A DNA stretch of 64,000 nt from Lachnospiraceae bacterium (lineage in GTDB: Bacteria; Bacillota; Clostridia; Oscillospirales; Ruminococcaceae): NCBI GenBank assembly GCA_023664705.1, contig JAMPFE010000004.1, forward strand, positions 1 through 64,000, written 5' to 3'. How positions within the stretch are numbered: position 1 is the stretch's first letter; each line of letters begins with the position of its first letter. The notes under the pieces were generated by a model. It saw only the letters and a program-made list of their open reading frames with translations. It made no database searches and was not told where the DNA came from. Position numbers and translations under genes: made by a program. Positions 40,768-49,369 of this stretch are shown here, piece by piece.

Positions 40768-41256
40768 TTAATATCCGTCGTTTTCCTCAAGGCAGTCGTC
40801 GTTGCCGACCCAATCGCTCACGAGGAACGTCTTAAATTCATCGGGAGCGGTGCGCACGGTCACGCGCTCTATACCCGAGTTGATTATCAGCCGCTTGCAC
40901 ATCGAGCAGGGCTCAACCGCGCCGTAGAGGCTGCCCGTTTTCGCGTCGAGGCACGCGAGGTACAGCTCCGCCCCGAGCATATCCGAACGCGGCGCGGAGA
41001 TAATGCAGTTCGCCTCGGCGTGCACGGAGCGGCAAAGCTCGTAGCGCTGCCCCTTGGGAACGCCCAGCTGCTCCCGACGGCAGTTTCCGCGGTCGGAGCA
41101 GTTTTTGCGCCCGCGCGGCGCGCCGTTGTAGCCCGTGGAGATTATCTCGTCGTGATTTACGATTACCGCGCCGAAATTCCTACGCAGGCAGGTGCCGCGC
41201 TCCGCGGCGGTCTGCGCGATGTCCAGATAGTAGTTGGTTTTATCAACTCTCGGCAT
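40768..41256 (-). CDS. Deoxycytidylate (dCMP) deaminase
   Basis: A 162-residue zinc deaminase giving dUMP for thymidylate synthesis. The zinc motif is HAEANCI plus PCSMCKRLII; GYNGAPRGRKNCSDRG is typical of dCMP deaminases (ComEB-like), not of cytidine or tRNA deaminases. It is the first gene of the minus-strand operon. Its promoter lies about 190 bases upstream, beyond an inverted-repeat element that therefore occupies the leader. Confidence 0.92.
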   Translation of the reverse strand: MPRVDKTNYYLDIAQTAAERGTCLRRNFGAVIVNHDEIISTGYNGAPRGRKNCSDRGNCRREQLGVPKGQRYELCRSVHAEANCIISAPRSDMLGAELYLACLDAKTGSLYGAVEPCSMCKRLIINSGIERVTVRTAPDEFKTFLVSDWVGNDDCLEENDGY

Positions 41257-41278
41257 ATGTATACCCCCTTGTCGGTTT

Positions 41279-41437
41279 ACAGTTGACAGTGTACAGTGTA
41301 TAGTTGACAGTTAAGGAAGTGATACGGTTCGTTACGTTTATTGTCACTCGGATAGTAAGCGCTTTTCCGCGGTGCTGCAAACGTAACTGCCCGCAGCCAT
41401 ACATTAACTGTCAACTATCAACTGTCAACTTTAAACT
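41279..41437. repeat. Inverted-repeat (MITE-like) element C
   Basis: The left end (ACAGTTGACAGTGTACAG and TAGTTGACAGTTAA at 41302-41315) mirrors the right end (TTAACTGTCAACTA at 41404-41417, then CAACTGTCAAC). The interior resembles element D at 43858. No coding capacity. It lies in the leader of the dCMP-deaminase operon and upstream of spoIIE. Confidence 0.75.
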
Positions 41438-41445
41438 GTATTTAT

Positions 41446-41474
41446 ATTGTATCATAATCCTCCGCGTTTGTCAA
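41446..41474 (-). promoter_or_regulatory. Promoter of the dCMP-deaminase operon
   Basis: Minus-strand TTGACA (41474-41469) and TACAAT (41451-41446) have a 17-bp spacer. Confidence 0.8.
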
Positions 41475-41598
41475 ACATTTATCCGAAAACGCTGTAAACC
41501 CTTATAAAGCAACAACCGATTGCGACAGCTTTTTCGGCTCGGGTGTGCTATGATTTAATAACCGCAAGGGGAAAATAACGGAAAGGACAATAAAAAAT

Positions 41599-43854
41599 AT
41601 GACAGAAAAAGCGGCATTATTCAAGCGGGAGACCGACTTCTCGCATTGGGGAAAATTCTTAAAGGAAAACGCAATATGGGCAGTCCTCGGGCTGGGCGCG
41701 GAGCTCGGCTCCTCGGGGCTCTCCGCCGCCCCGACAGCGGCAGCGCTCGTCGCGGGGCTGTCGGGAACGCAGTGCATCTGCGCGGCGTTCGGGGGAGCGC
41801 TGGGCGCTGTGCTGCACGGCTTCCCGAACGCGCTGCTCGGGCTGGCGGCAATGGCGATAGTCCTCGCGGCGCGCCTAATCCCCGACCTCAACAGCACAAA
41901 GCTGCGCGCCGCGGAGCGCTTTCTCGCGGCGGCGTTCGCGGTGTTTTTCGCGCGCGTCGCGGAGGTCGGCGACACCTCGGAGCTGCTGATGACGATAATC
42001 GCGGCGCTGACCTCGGGCGTGCTCGCGCTCTGCGTCTGCCTGCTCTGCGACGCCGCGAAAACGCGCGGAGTCGACGTCTCCGAGCCGCGCGACTGCACGC
42101 TCTGCTGCGTCGCGGCGGCGCTCGGCTTTCTTTCTCTCGGGGCGCTTGAATACCCGTTCGTTAATATAGGAAGACTGATACTCGGATTTTTGCTGCTCAC
42201 CGTCACGGCAAGGCGCGGGCTGGCGTGGTGCGCGGCAATTGCCGTGCCGTCGGTGCTGGGCTTCTGCGCGAACGGCACGGCGGCGGGCGCTGCGGTAATC
42301 GCTTTTTCGGCAATAGCGAGCGGCGCGTTCACGAAATACGGAAAAATCGCGCGGGCGGCGGGCTTCGTGTTCTTTTGCGCAGCGAGCACGGTGGTCGTCG
42401 GAATTGACGGAAGCTCTTGGAAAATATTCATCGAGGCGGCGGCAGCGGCGGTCGCGTTCATCCTCGTTCCGATAGAAAAAATCAAGGTCCCCGAAAACGA
42501 TTTTTCGGACAGCACGGTGGCGCTTATGCTGCGCGAACGGCTCAATTTCGCGGCGGATGCTATCGGCGGCATCGGCAGCGGCATAAACGCCGCCGCGGAG
42601 ACTCTCGACCGAAAATACTCGACAAACCCCGAGCAGATAGCGGAACGCGCCGCCGACAGGGCTTGCCGCTCCTGCCCTAATTCCATGGTCTGCTGGGGGA
42701 AAAAATACGAGCAGTTCCATAAGGAGTTTTCGCGGCTCGTCGCTCAGCTCCGCACGGGCTTCGAGCTCACGGAGTTTTCGATGTCGCCCGACTGCGCCGA
42801 GGAGTGCGTAAACAAAAACGCTGTTATCCGCGCGATATCGTCGGAGTATTCAAGGTACGTTTCGGCAGCGTCGGACGAGCGCCGAATACGCGAGCTGCGG
42901 CGTATCTACGTCGACCAGCTCGAAGGCGTAAGGGACATTCTGCGCGATATGGGCAAGCTCAAGGCGGAGGTCAAAACGGTCAACCGCGCGCGGGCTGCCG
43001 AAAAACGCGCCGAAAAGCTCCTACGCGAAAACGGCGTGGAGCTGCCGCAGGCGTTCGTAATGTTCGACAGGCGCGGAAAGCTGCGGTTCGAGGCTTACGG
43101 CACCACCGAGCCGCGCGTTACAAGGGAATATCTCGGAACGCTGCTGATAAAGACGCTCGGGCGGGAGCTGGAGCTCCCCGAGATAACGGGCAGCAGCGGG
43201 CGCATACGCATTACCGCCAACGAGCGCACCGCGCTTTCCGCGAAGATAGGCGCGTATCAGCTGCCGAAAGGGCAGAACAACGTCTGCGGCGACTGCTACG
43301 ACACGTTTACCGACGCCGCCGGGACGCTGTACGTTATACTCTCGGACGGAATGGGCACGGGCAGCCGCGCGAGGGTCGATTCGGCAATGGCGTGCTCCGT
43401 GCTGTCCAAGCTGCTGAAGGGCGGCGTATCGCTGCCCGCGGCGCTTGAGACCGTCAACAACGTGCTTATGGTAAAAAGCGCCGACGAGAGCTTCGCGACC
43501 CTCGACATCTGCCGTCTGGACCTTAACAGCGGCGAATGCGCGGTCTACAAGGCGGGCGCGGCGACGACCTACATAAAGTCCGCGGACAGGCTCGTGCGGG
43601 CGACGCTGGCGTCGGCGCCGGTGGGGCTCGGGGGCAAGCTTACAGTGCCCGCGCAGAGGTTTACGGTCGGCGCGGGGGACGTTATCATCATGACCACCGA
43701 CGGGGCAGTCCTCGACGAGCAATGGCTCTCGCGGGAGCTCTCGCAAAGCGCGGAGCCGTGCGAATTGTCGGAGCGCATCGCCAAGGCGGCGCGCTCCTCG
43801 GAGAACGGCAGGGACGATGACATCAGCGTTATCGCCGTTGCCGTCGGACGGTGA
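41599..43854 (+). CDS. spoIIE: Stage II sporulation protein E, SpoIIAA phosphatase
   Basis: A 751-residue membrane phosphatase. The N-terminal 300 residues hold about ten hydrophobic helices that anchor it at the polar septum. A middle region with a Cys cluster (ACRSCPNSMVC, then DCAEEC) and coiled helices follows. The PP2C domain (about 545-750) has GDCYDTF, ILSDGMGTGSRA and the late TTDGA motif with metal-binding Asp residues. It dephosphorylates SpoIIAA in the forespore and so activates sigma-F. Related inverted-repeat elements flank it on both sides. The start follows GGAAAGGACAATAAAAA. Confidence 0.95.
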   Translation: MTEKAALFKRETDFSHWGKFLKENAIWAVLGLGAELGSSGLSAAPTAAALVAGLSGTQCICAAFGGALGAVLHGFPNALLGLAAMAIVLAARLIPDLNSTKLRAAERFLAAAFAVFFARVAEVGDTSELLMTIIAALTSGVLALCVCLLCDAAKTRGVDVSEPRDCTLCCVAAALGFLSLGALEYPFVNIGRLILGFLLLTVTARRGLAWCAAIAVPSVLGFCANGTAAGAAVIAFSAIASGAFTKYGKIARAAGFVFFCAASTVVVGIDGSSWKIFIEAAAAAVAFILVPIEKIKVPENDFSDSTVALMLRERLNFAADAIGGIGSGINAAAETLDRKYSTNPEQIAERAADRACRSCPNSMVCWGKKYEQFHKEFSRLVAQLRTGFELTEFSMSPDCAEECVNKNAVIRAISSEYSRYVSAASDERRIRELRRIYVDQLEGVRDILRDMGKLKAEVKTVNRARAAEKRAEKLLRENGVELPQAFVMFDRRGKLRFEAYGTTEPRVTREYLGTLLIKTLGRELELPEITGSSGRIRITANERTALSAKIGAYQLPKGQNNVCGDCYDTFTDAAGTLYVILSDGMGTGSRARVDSAMACSVLSKLLKGGVSLPAALETVNNVLMVKSADESFATLDICRLDLNSGECAVYKAGAATTYIKSADRLVRATLASAPVGLGGKLTVPAQRFTVGAGDVIIMTTDGAVLDEQWLSRELSQSAEPCELSERIAKAARSSENGRDDDISVIAVAVGR

Positions 43855-43857
43855 ATT

Positions 43858-44013
43858 ACAGTTGACAGTGTATAGTTGATAGTTAAGGAAATAATGCGTA
43901 TCATTACGTTTGTAGCGCTTCGGATAAGTGTTCGCTTGCCGAGGCGCTACAAACATGACCGTTTTCAACCATACATTAACTGTCAACCGCATACTTTAAA
44001 CTGTAATTTGTGC
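43858..44013. repeat. Inverted-repeat (MITE-like) element D
   Basis: The ends (ACAGTTGACAGTGTATAG and CATTAACTGTCAACCG) are family ends, and an inner stem GTTTGTAGCGC/GCGCTACAAAC is perfect. The interior is alignable with element C. It starts four bases after the spoIIE stop and could also act as its transcription end. Confidence 0.75.
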
Positions 44014-44048
44014 TTCCAAATATTGCAAAAAATTTCATTTTTTGTTTT

Positions 44049-44068
44049 CAATGAAAACGTTTTCATTG
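44049..44068. promoter_or_regulatory. Perfect cre/LacI-type palindrome upstream of glgB
   Basis: CAATGAAAACGTTTTCATTG is a perfect 20-base palindrome, and its centre matches the cre consensus at all 15 positions. It lies 80 bases upstream of the glgB -35 box, a location more typical of CcpA activation or of a LacI-type regulator than of roadblock repression. Confidence 0.7.
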
Positions 44069-44148
44069 GTTCCCCTTGGAAACATTGTGCAATATTGCCA
44101 AATTTTTAACAATAAAATGTTAAATTACATAAAAAATTAACAAAGCCC

Positions 44149-44177
44149 TTGCAAAATTTTGGCATATATGATACAAT
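44149..44177 (+). promoter_or_regulatory. Promoter of glgBCD
   Basis: TTGCAA (44149-44154) and TACAAT (44172-44177) have a 17-bp spacer. The leader is about 85 bases. The AT-rich stretch 44014-44148 holds the cre-type palindrome and no gene. Confidence 0.7.
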
Positions 44178-44269
44178 AGTCATAAAGAAATACGGCGCTT
44201 GGGTTTGGTTTTTGGTTAAAATCATCAAATCGGGCGTGACGTGTTTTTACAGAGGGAGGTATTAGTAAC

Positions 44270-46273
44270 ATGGCAATTGTTGTTCCCGAGCAATACAACG
44301 TACCGCTGCATTTGTTCCACCAGGGCGAGAACGCGCATGCTTATGATTTCTTCGGCTCTCACAAGGAAAAAAACGGCGTGGTCTTCAGATGCTGGGCGCC
44401 GCACGCCAAGTCGGTAAGTATTGTCGGCGATTTTAACCACTGGGACAGAACGCTGAACTATATGAACAAGATCAGCGACGGGGGTATCTGGGAGCTCTTC
44501 GTCGAGGGCATCAAGCAGTTCGACAACTATAAGTACAGCGTGGAGGCTCCCGACGGGCTTATCAAGCTGAAAGCGGACCCCTACGGCTTCCATATGGAGC
44601 TGCGCCCGAATACCGCGACGAAGTTCTTCGACATCGAGGGGTATGCGTGGAAGGACAAAAAGTATATGGACGCGCTTTCAAAGACCAACGTCTATGAGAG
44701 CCCGATAAATATTTACGAGGTGAACGTCGGCTCGTGGAAGAAATTCGGCGATAATTTCTTCAGCTACACGATGCTTGCCGACGCGCTCATTCCCTATGTC
44801 AAGGAGATGGGCTATACGCACGTTGAGCTTATGCCTATCGGGGAATATCCGTTCGACGGATCCTGGGGGTATCAGCAGATAGGCTATTTCGCGCCGACCT
44901 CGCGCTTCGGCACGCCGCACGACTTTATGGCGTTTATCGACAAGTGTCATCAGGCGGGGATAGGCGTTATCCTCGATTGGGTGCCCGCGCACTTCCCGAA
45001 GGACGCGGCGGGCTTGTACGAGTGGGACGGCGAGAGCTGCTACGAGTATATTGACCCTCTCAAGCGCGAGCATAAGAACTGGGGCACGCATATTTTCGAT
45101 TGGGGCAAGCCCGAGGTGCAGTCGTACCTCGTTTCCAACGCGAATTACTGGATAGAGAAGTATCATATCGACGGGCTGCGCGTGGACGCCGTGGCTTCCA
45201 TGCTGTATCTCGACTATGACCGCAGACAGGGCGAGTGGCGTCCGAACAAGCAGGGCGGCAAGGAGAATATCGAGGCTATCGCGTTTTTGCAGAAGGTGAA
45301 CGCGGCGGTGTTTAAGGAGCACCCGAATATACTGATGATAGCGGAGGAGTCGACGGCTTGGCCGATGGTGACGAAGCCCGCGGACATCGGGGGGCTCGGG
45401 TTCAACTTCAAGTGGAACATGGGCTGGATGAACGATATGCTCCGCTATATGAGCATGGATCCGCTCGGCAGACCGTACAACCACAATCTGGTGACGTTTT
45501 CGTTCTACTACGCGTTCTCGGAGAACTACGTGCTGCCGATAAGCCACGACGAGGTGGTTTACGGGAAGTGCTCGATGCTGGATAAAATGGGCGGTCCGAG
45601 GGAATACCGCTTCCACTCGATGAGGACGTTCCTCGGATATATGATGGCGCACCCTGGAAAAAAGCTGATGTTTATGGGACAGGAGTTCGCTCAGTACAAG
45701 GAGTGGAACTTCCAGTCGCAGCTGGATTGGGAGGTCCTCGAGTTTGAGCCGCACTACAAGTATCACGAGTATGTGAAAGCGCTTAACAAGCTCTACAAGG
45801 AGACACCCGCGCTGTGGGAGTGCGATACGAGCTGGGAGGGTTTCCACTGGATATCCGCGGAGGACAACCAGAACTCCGTTATCGCGTTCAGGCGTATCGC
45901 CAAGAACAAGGACGAGGTCATCGTCGTGTGCAACTTCCAGCCCGTCCGTCACGAGGTGTACGAGATAGGCGTGCCGTACTACGCGGACTACAAGGAGATT
46001 TTCAACTCGGACGACGCGAAATTCGGCGGAAGCGGCATTACCAACAAGACGGTCGCCGCGAAGAAGGAGCCAATGCACAGCGAGCTGTACAGGATCGCGC
46101 TGGATATACCGCCGATGTCGGTGATGTATTTCAAGCCCGTGAATATCCGCGACCCCGAGGAGGCTGTCGATGTGGAGTTTACGGAGACGCTCGCTCACCC
46201 GCATACGGACAAGAAGCCCGAGGAAAAGGCCGGAAATCCCGCCGAGGAAAAGGACAAAAATAACGGCAAATAA
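44270..46273 (+). CDS. glgB: 1,4-alpha-glucan branching enzyme
   Basis: A 667-residue GH13 enzyme that adds alpha-1,6 branches to glycogen. An N-terminal CBM48 (about 30-115, RCWAPHAKSVSIVGDFNHWD) precedes the barrel. Catalytic motifs are DGLRVDAVASMLYLDY (nucleophile Asp), IAEEST (acid Glu) and ISHDEVVYG (third Asp). The last 35 residues are a charged Lys/Glu-rich tail not needed for catalysis. GGGAGG precedes the ATG. It is first in glgBCD, with a 19-base gap to glgC. Confidence 0.95.
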   Translation: MAIVVPEQYNVPLHLFHQGENAHAYDFFGSHKEKNGVVFRCWAPHAKSVSIVGDFNHWDRTLNYMNKISDGGIWELFVEGIKQFDNYKYSVEAPDGLIKLKADPYGFHMELRPNTATKFFDIEGYAWKDKKYMDALSKTNVYESPINIYEVNVGSWKKFGDNFFSYTMLADALIPYVKEMGYTHVELMPIGEYPFDGSWGYQQIGYFAPTSRFGTPHDFMAFIDKCHQAGIGVILDWVPAHFPKDAAGLYEWDGESCYEYIDPLKREHKNWGTHIFDWGKPEVQSYLVSNANYWIEKYHIDGLRVDAVASMLYLDYDRRQGEWRPNKQGGKENIEAIAFLQKVNAAVFKEHPNILMIAEESTAWPMVTKPADIGGLGFNFKWNMGWMNDMLRYMSMDPLGRPYNHNLVTFSFYYAFSENYVLPISHDEVVYGKCSMLDKMGGPREYRFHSMRTFLGYMMAHPGKKLMFMGQEFAQYKEWNFQSQLDWEVLEFEPHYKYHEYVKALNKLYKETPALWECDTSWEGFHWISAEDNQNSVIAFRRIAKNKDEVIVVCNFQPVRHEVYEIGVPYYADYKEIFNSDDAKFGGSGITNKTVAAKKEPMHSELYRIALDIPPMSVMYFKPVNIRDPEEAVDVEFTETLAHPHTDKKPEEKAGNPAEEKDKNNGK

Positions 46274-46292
46274 TATATCAGGAGGAATATAT

Positions 46293-47498
46293 ATGAACCA
46301 CATTAAAAAAGAGTGCGTCGCTATGCTGTTGGCGGGCGGTCAAGGCAGCCGTCTCTACGCGCTTACTCAGGACATGGCAAAGCCCGCCGTACCGTATGGC
46401 GGAAAGTACCGTATCATCGATTTCCCGCTGTCCAACTGCGTAAACTCGGGGATCGACACCGTGGGCGTGCTGACGCAGTATCAGCCTATGGTGCTGAACG
46501 AGTATATCGGCAACGGTCAGCCTTGGGGTCTCGACAGAGCGCACGGAGGCGTGCACGTTCTGCCGCCCTATGAGACCGCCTCGGGCAAATCGTGGTATTC
46601 GGGCACGGCGAACGCTATCTACCAGAACATCAGCTTTATTGACCGCTATAATCCCGAGTACGTGGCTATTCTTTCGGGAGACCATATCTATAAGATGAAC
46701 TACGCGAAAATGGTGGACTTCCACAAAAAGCACAACGCGGACGCGACTATCGCGGTGCTTGAAGTGCCGTGGGAGGAGGCTCCCCGCTTCGGTATCATGA
46801 GCGTTGACGACGAGGACGTTATCTACGAGTTCGCGGAGAAGCCGAAAGAGCCGAAATCCAACCTCGCGTCTATGGGCGTTTATGTGTTCACTTGGCAGAA
46901 GCTGCGCAAGTACCTTATCGACAACGAGAACGACGAGGGCGCTACCAAGGATTTCGGCAAGAACATAATCCCCGCGATGCTGGAGAATAAGGAGAAAATG
47001 GTCGCTTACCATTTCGACGGCTACTGGAAAGACGTCGGGACTATCGACTCCCTGTGGGAGGCGAATATGGACGTGCTTGACCCGAAGGTTCCGCTTGACC
47101 TGCTGGACGACAGCTGGAAGATTTATTCCAGAAACCCCGTTATGCCGCCGCACTACGCGGGTCCGCAGTCGCGCATCGAGAACTCGATGATAGCGGAGGG
47201 CTGCGAGATAAACGGTATGATAGATTTCTCGGTATTGTTCGCGGGAGTTACCGTCGAGGAGGGCGCTATCGTGCGCGACTCCATTATAATGCCGAACTCC
47301 GTTATCAAGAAAGGCGCCGTCATCGAGTACGCTATCGTCGGCGAGGACTGCGTTATCGGCGAGGGCGCGCATATCGGCGAGCGTCCCGAGCTTATCGAGA
47401 ATAAAGACGAGTGGGGCGTTGCCGTTATAGGGCACAGCGTGAACGTTTCGGACAAGGCAGTCGCGCCGCCTAAGGCTATGATTTCTAAGGATATATAA
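46293..47498 (+). CDS. glgC: Glucose-1-phosphate adenylyltransferase, catalytic subunit
   Basis: A 401-residue enzyme making ADP-glucose for glycogen. The nucleotide loop MLLAGGQGSRLYALT, the YRIIDFPLSNC segment, GTANAIYQN and the glucose-1-phosphate-binding FAEKPKEPKSNLASMG are intact. A left-handed beta-helix follows at the C-terminus. It pairs with GlgD encoded 19 bases later, the usual heteromer of Firmicutes. The start follows AGGAGG. Confidence 0.95.
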   Translation: MNHIKKECVAMLLAGGQGSRLYALTQDMAKPAVPYGGKYRIIDFPLSNCVNSGIDTVGVLTQYQPMVLNEYIGNGQPWGLDRAHGGVHVLPPYETASGKSWYSGTANAIYQNISFIDRYNPEYVAILSGDHIYKMNYAKMVDFHKKHNADATIAVLEVPWEEAPRFGIMSVDDEDVIYEFAEKPKEPKSNLASMGVYVFTWQKLRKYLIDNENDEGATKDFGKNIIPAMLENKEKMVAYHFDGYWKDVGTIDSLWEANMDVLDPKVPLDLLDDSWKIYSRNPVMPPHYAGPQSRIENSMIAEGCEINGMIDFSVLFAGVTVEEGAIVRDSIIMPNSVIKKGAVIEYAIVGEDCVIGEGAHIGERPELIENKDEWGVAVIGHSVNVSDKAVAPPKAMISKDI

Positions 47499-47517
47499 TA
47501 TAGGAGGATCGTTTGAT

Positions 47518-48642
47518 ATGGCAAGTATGGCTAAAGTTCTGGGCTTGATTTTTGCTAATATGCACGAACAAACCCTTCCCGAATTGACTAAGGCGAGAGC
47601 GATGGCAAGCGTTCCGTTCGGAAGCAAGTACCGTCTGGTGGATTTTCCGCTGTCGGGCATGGTGAACTCGGGCATTACGCAGGTCGGCATTATCACAAAG
47701 CAGAATTACTATTCGCTGATGAACCACCTCGGCATGGGCTCGGAGTGGGACCTCGCGCGGAAAACGGGCGGTCTGCACATTCTCCCGCCCTACGGCAGAG
47801 AGGGCACGGGCATTTACCGCGGCAGACTTGAGGCGCTTGCGGGCGCGGCGGAGTTTATCCGCGAGAGCAACGCGGAATATGTCGTTATGGCGGACAGCAA
47901 CGTTATCGCGAATATGGATATGCGCCCTATCGTGGATTTCCACGAGAAGAGCGGCGCGGACATAACCTGCGTTTACGGAAGCGTGGTTTATCCCGTTGAG
48001 CGCGCGACCGCGCAGACTATCCTCTGCGTGAACGAGGAGAACGTTGTTTACGACGTTCTGTCGAGACCCGCCATGAGCGGCGAGATGAACGTCGCGCTGA
48101 ATATCTACGTTATGCGCAGGGCGTTCCTCGACGGGCTTATCCGCGAGAGCGAATGCCGCAGCCTGTACAGCTTTGAGACGGATATCCTCCAGCACAAGCT
48201 GCACGACTACAAGGTAATGGGCTACAAGTACGACAAGTATTTCGAGATAATCGACTCCATGAAGACCTACTACAAGGCGACCATGGATATGAAGAACCGC
48301 GACATTTCGCGCGAGGTTTTCTCGCTCGCGACGCCGATATACACCAAGGTGCGCGACGTCGCGCCCGCGAAGTACGGCATAGACTGCTCCGTAAAGTCCT
48401 CGCTCGTGGCGGACGGCTGCATTATCGACGGCATTGTCGAGAACTCCGTGCTGTTCCGCGGCGTTAAGGTCGGCAAGGGCGCCGTTATCAAGGACAGCAT
48501 CGTAATGCAGGGCGCGGTCATCGAGGAAAAGGCTTCGTTTATCAACGCTATCGCGGACAAGGACGTTACCATTACCAAGAACCGCACCATTACGGGCTCG
48601 GCGGACTTCCCCGTTTACATCAGCAAGGGCGGCGTGGTCTGA
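47518..48642 (+). CDS. glgD: GlgD, regulatory subunit of ADP-glucose pyrophosphorylase
   Basis: A 374-residue GlgC paralogue. The nucleotide loop is replaced (LIFANMHEQTLPELTKARA instead of AGGQGSRL), as is usual for GlgD. KYRLVDFPLSGMVNSG and the C-terminal hexapeptide-type beta-helix are kept. It is thought to modulate GlgC rather than catalyse. AGGAGG precedes the ATG at 47518. No glycogen synthase gene follows; the operon ends at the hairpin near 48720. Confidence 0.93.
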   Translation: MASMAKVLGLIFANMHEQTLPELTKARAMASVPFGSKYRLVDFPLSGMVNSGITQVGIITKQNYYSLMNHLGMGSEWDLARKTGGLHILPPYGREGTGIYRGRLEALAGAAEFIRESNAEYVVMADSNVIANMDMRPIVDFHEKSGADITCVYGSVVYPVERATAQTILCVNEENVVYDVLSRPAMSGEMNVALNIYVMRRAFLDGLIRESECRSLYSFETDILQHKLHDYKVMGYKYDKYFEIIDSMKTYYKATMDMKNRDISREVFSLATPIYTKVRDVAPAKYGIDCSVKSSLVADGCIIDGIVENSVLFRGVKVGKGAVIKDSIVMQGAVIEEKASFINAIADKDVTITKNRTITGSADFPVYISKGGVV

Positions 48643-48717
48643 CAGTCCGAGCGTCCCTTTCATTTGACAAACTCAATGTTTTTCATTGTTTTCATTTTTA
48701 CCTCCTTTCTTTTGTGT

Positions 48718-48754
48718 TACCCCGTCGGGCATTCCGCTCGGCGGGGGCTTCTTT
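48718..48754 (+). terminator. Terminator of glgBCD
   Basis: CCCCG-TCGGG pairs imperfectly with CTCGG-CGGGG (48720-48729 with 48737-48746) and is followed by CTTCTTT. Confidence 0.6.
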
Positions 48755-48755
48755 A

Positions 48756-48806
48756 TTAGAGGTAAGAGGTAAGAACGAGCTCTTGCTTCTTACCTCTTAC
48801 TTCTAA
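48756..48806. repeat. Inverted-repeat element F
   Basis: TTAGAGGTAAGAGGTAAGAA (48756-48775) is mirrored at 48787-48806 with one mismatch around an 11-base centre. Direct GAGGTAA repeats lie within each arm. It belongs to a different sequence family from elements B, C and D. Confidence 0.75.
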
Positions 48807-48842
48807 AAGCTCTAATCCGCATAGAAAAATTTTTATCTAAAT

Positions 48843-48871
48843 GTGACAAACGGGGAGATTGGATTGTCTTA
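48843..48871 (+). promoter_or_regulatory. Candidate ECF-sigma promoter
   Basis: GTGAC (48843-48847) and GTCTTA (48866-48871) have an 18-base spacer, 34 bases before the ECF gene. The boxes match those before the ECF gene at 11483. Confidence 0.45.
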
Positions 48872-48905
48872 TAAGTGAAAGCTTTCAAGAGGAGGCGAGA
48901 GATAA

Positions 48906-49367
48906 ATGACCGACGAGGAGCTTACGGGATATGTAAAAATGTTCCACGGTATCCTTTACCGTCTTGCGCTCGGCTACGTGCACAACTGCGAAAACGCGGA
49001 GGATATTTGCCAAAGCGCTTTCGTAAAGCTGCTGGACTACAAGGGCAGCTTCGACGCGCCCGAAAACTGCAAGGCCTGGCTTATCCGCGTTACGGTAAAT
49101 CTCTCGAAAAACCTCCTGCGCTCGAGGCGTTCTCAAACGGAGGAGCTGGACGAGAACCTCCCCGCGCTCGAAAAGGATGAATTCGAGCTGCTGGAGGTCG
49201 TGAGGTCGCTGCCGCCCAAATACCGTGCCGTAATTCATTTGTACTACTACGAGGGGTACTCCGTAAAGGAAATAGCGGATATTATCGGGGCTTCGGCGAC
49301 GTCTGTGACGACGCGGCTCTCCCGCGCGCGGGAACGCTTGAAGGATATGCTCTTGAGGGAGGATTGA
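48906..49367 (+). CDS. ECF-type RNA polymerase sigma factor
   Basis: A 153-residue ECF factor with region 2 (MFHGILYRLALGYVHNCENAEDICQSAFVKLL pattern) and region 4 (VVRSLPPKYRAVIHLYYYEGYSVKEIADI). GAGGAGGCGAGAG precedes the ATG. Its gene is followed directly by a DUF4179-like anti-sigma gene. It belongs to the SigW/RpoE-like group by length and layout. The signal is unknown. Confidence 0.9.
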   Translation: MTDEELTGYVKMFHGILYRLALGYVHNCENAEDICQSAFVKLLDYKGSFDAPENCKAWLIRVTVNLSKNLLRSRRSQTEELDENLPALEKDEFELLEVVRSLPPKYRAVIHLYYYEGYSVKEIADIIGASATSVTTRLSRARERLKDMLLRED

Positions 49368-49369
49368 AT

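Noticed and set aside
41467..41475. TTTGTCAAA upstream of spoIIE as a 0A box
   Set aside because: The bases are the reverse complement of a consensus TTGACA whose -10 TACAAT lies 17 bases further on the minus strand. The dCMP-deaminase promoter explains them fully.
46170..46293. Upstream in-frame extension of glgC
   Set aside because: It overlaps the end of glgB, has no ribosome site and adds a basic non-conserved tail. AGGAGG directly precedes the ATG at 46293.
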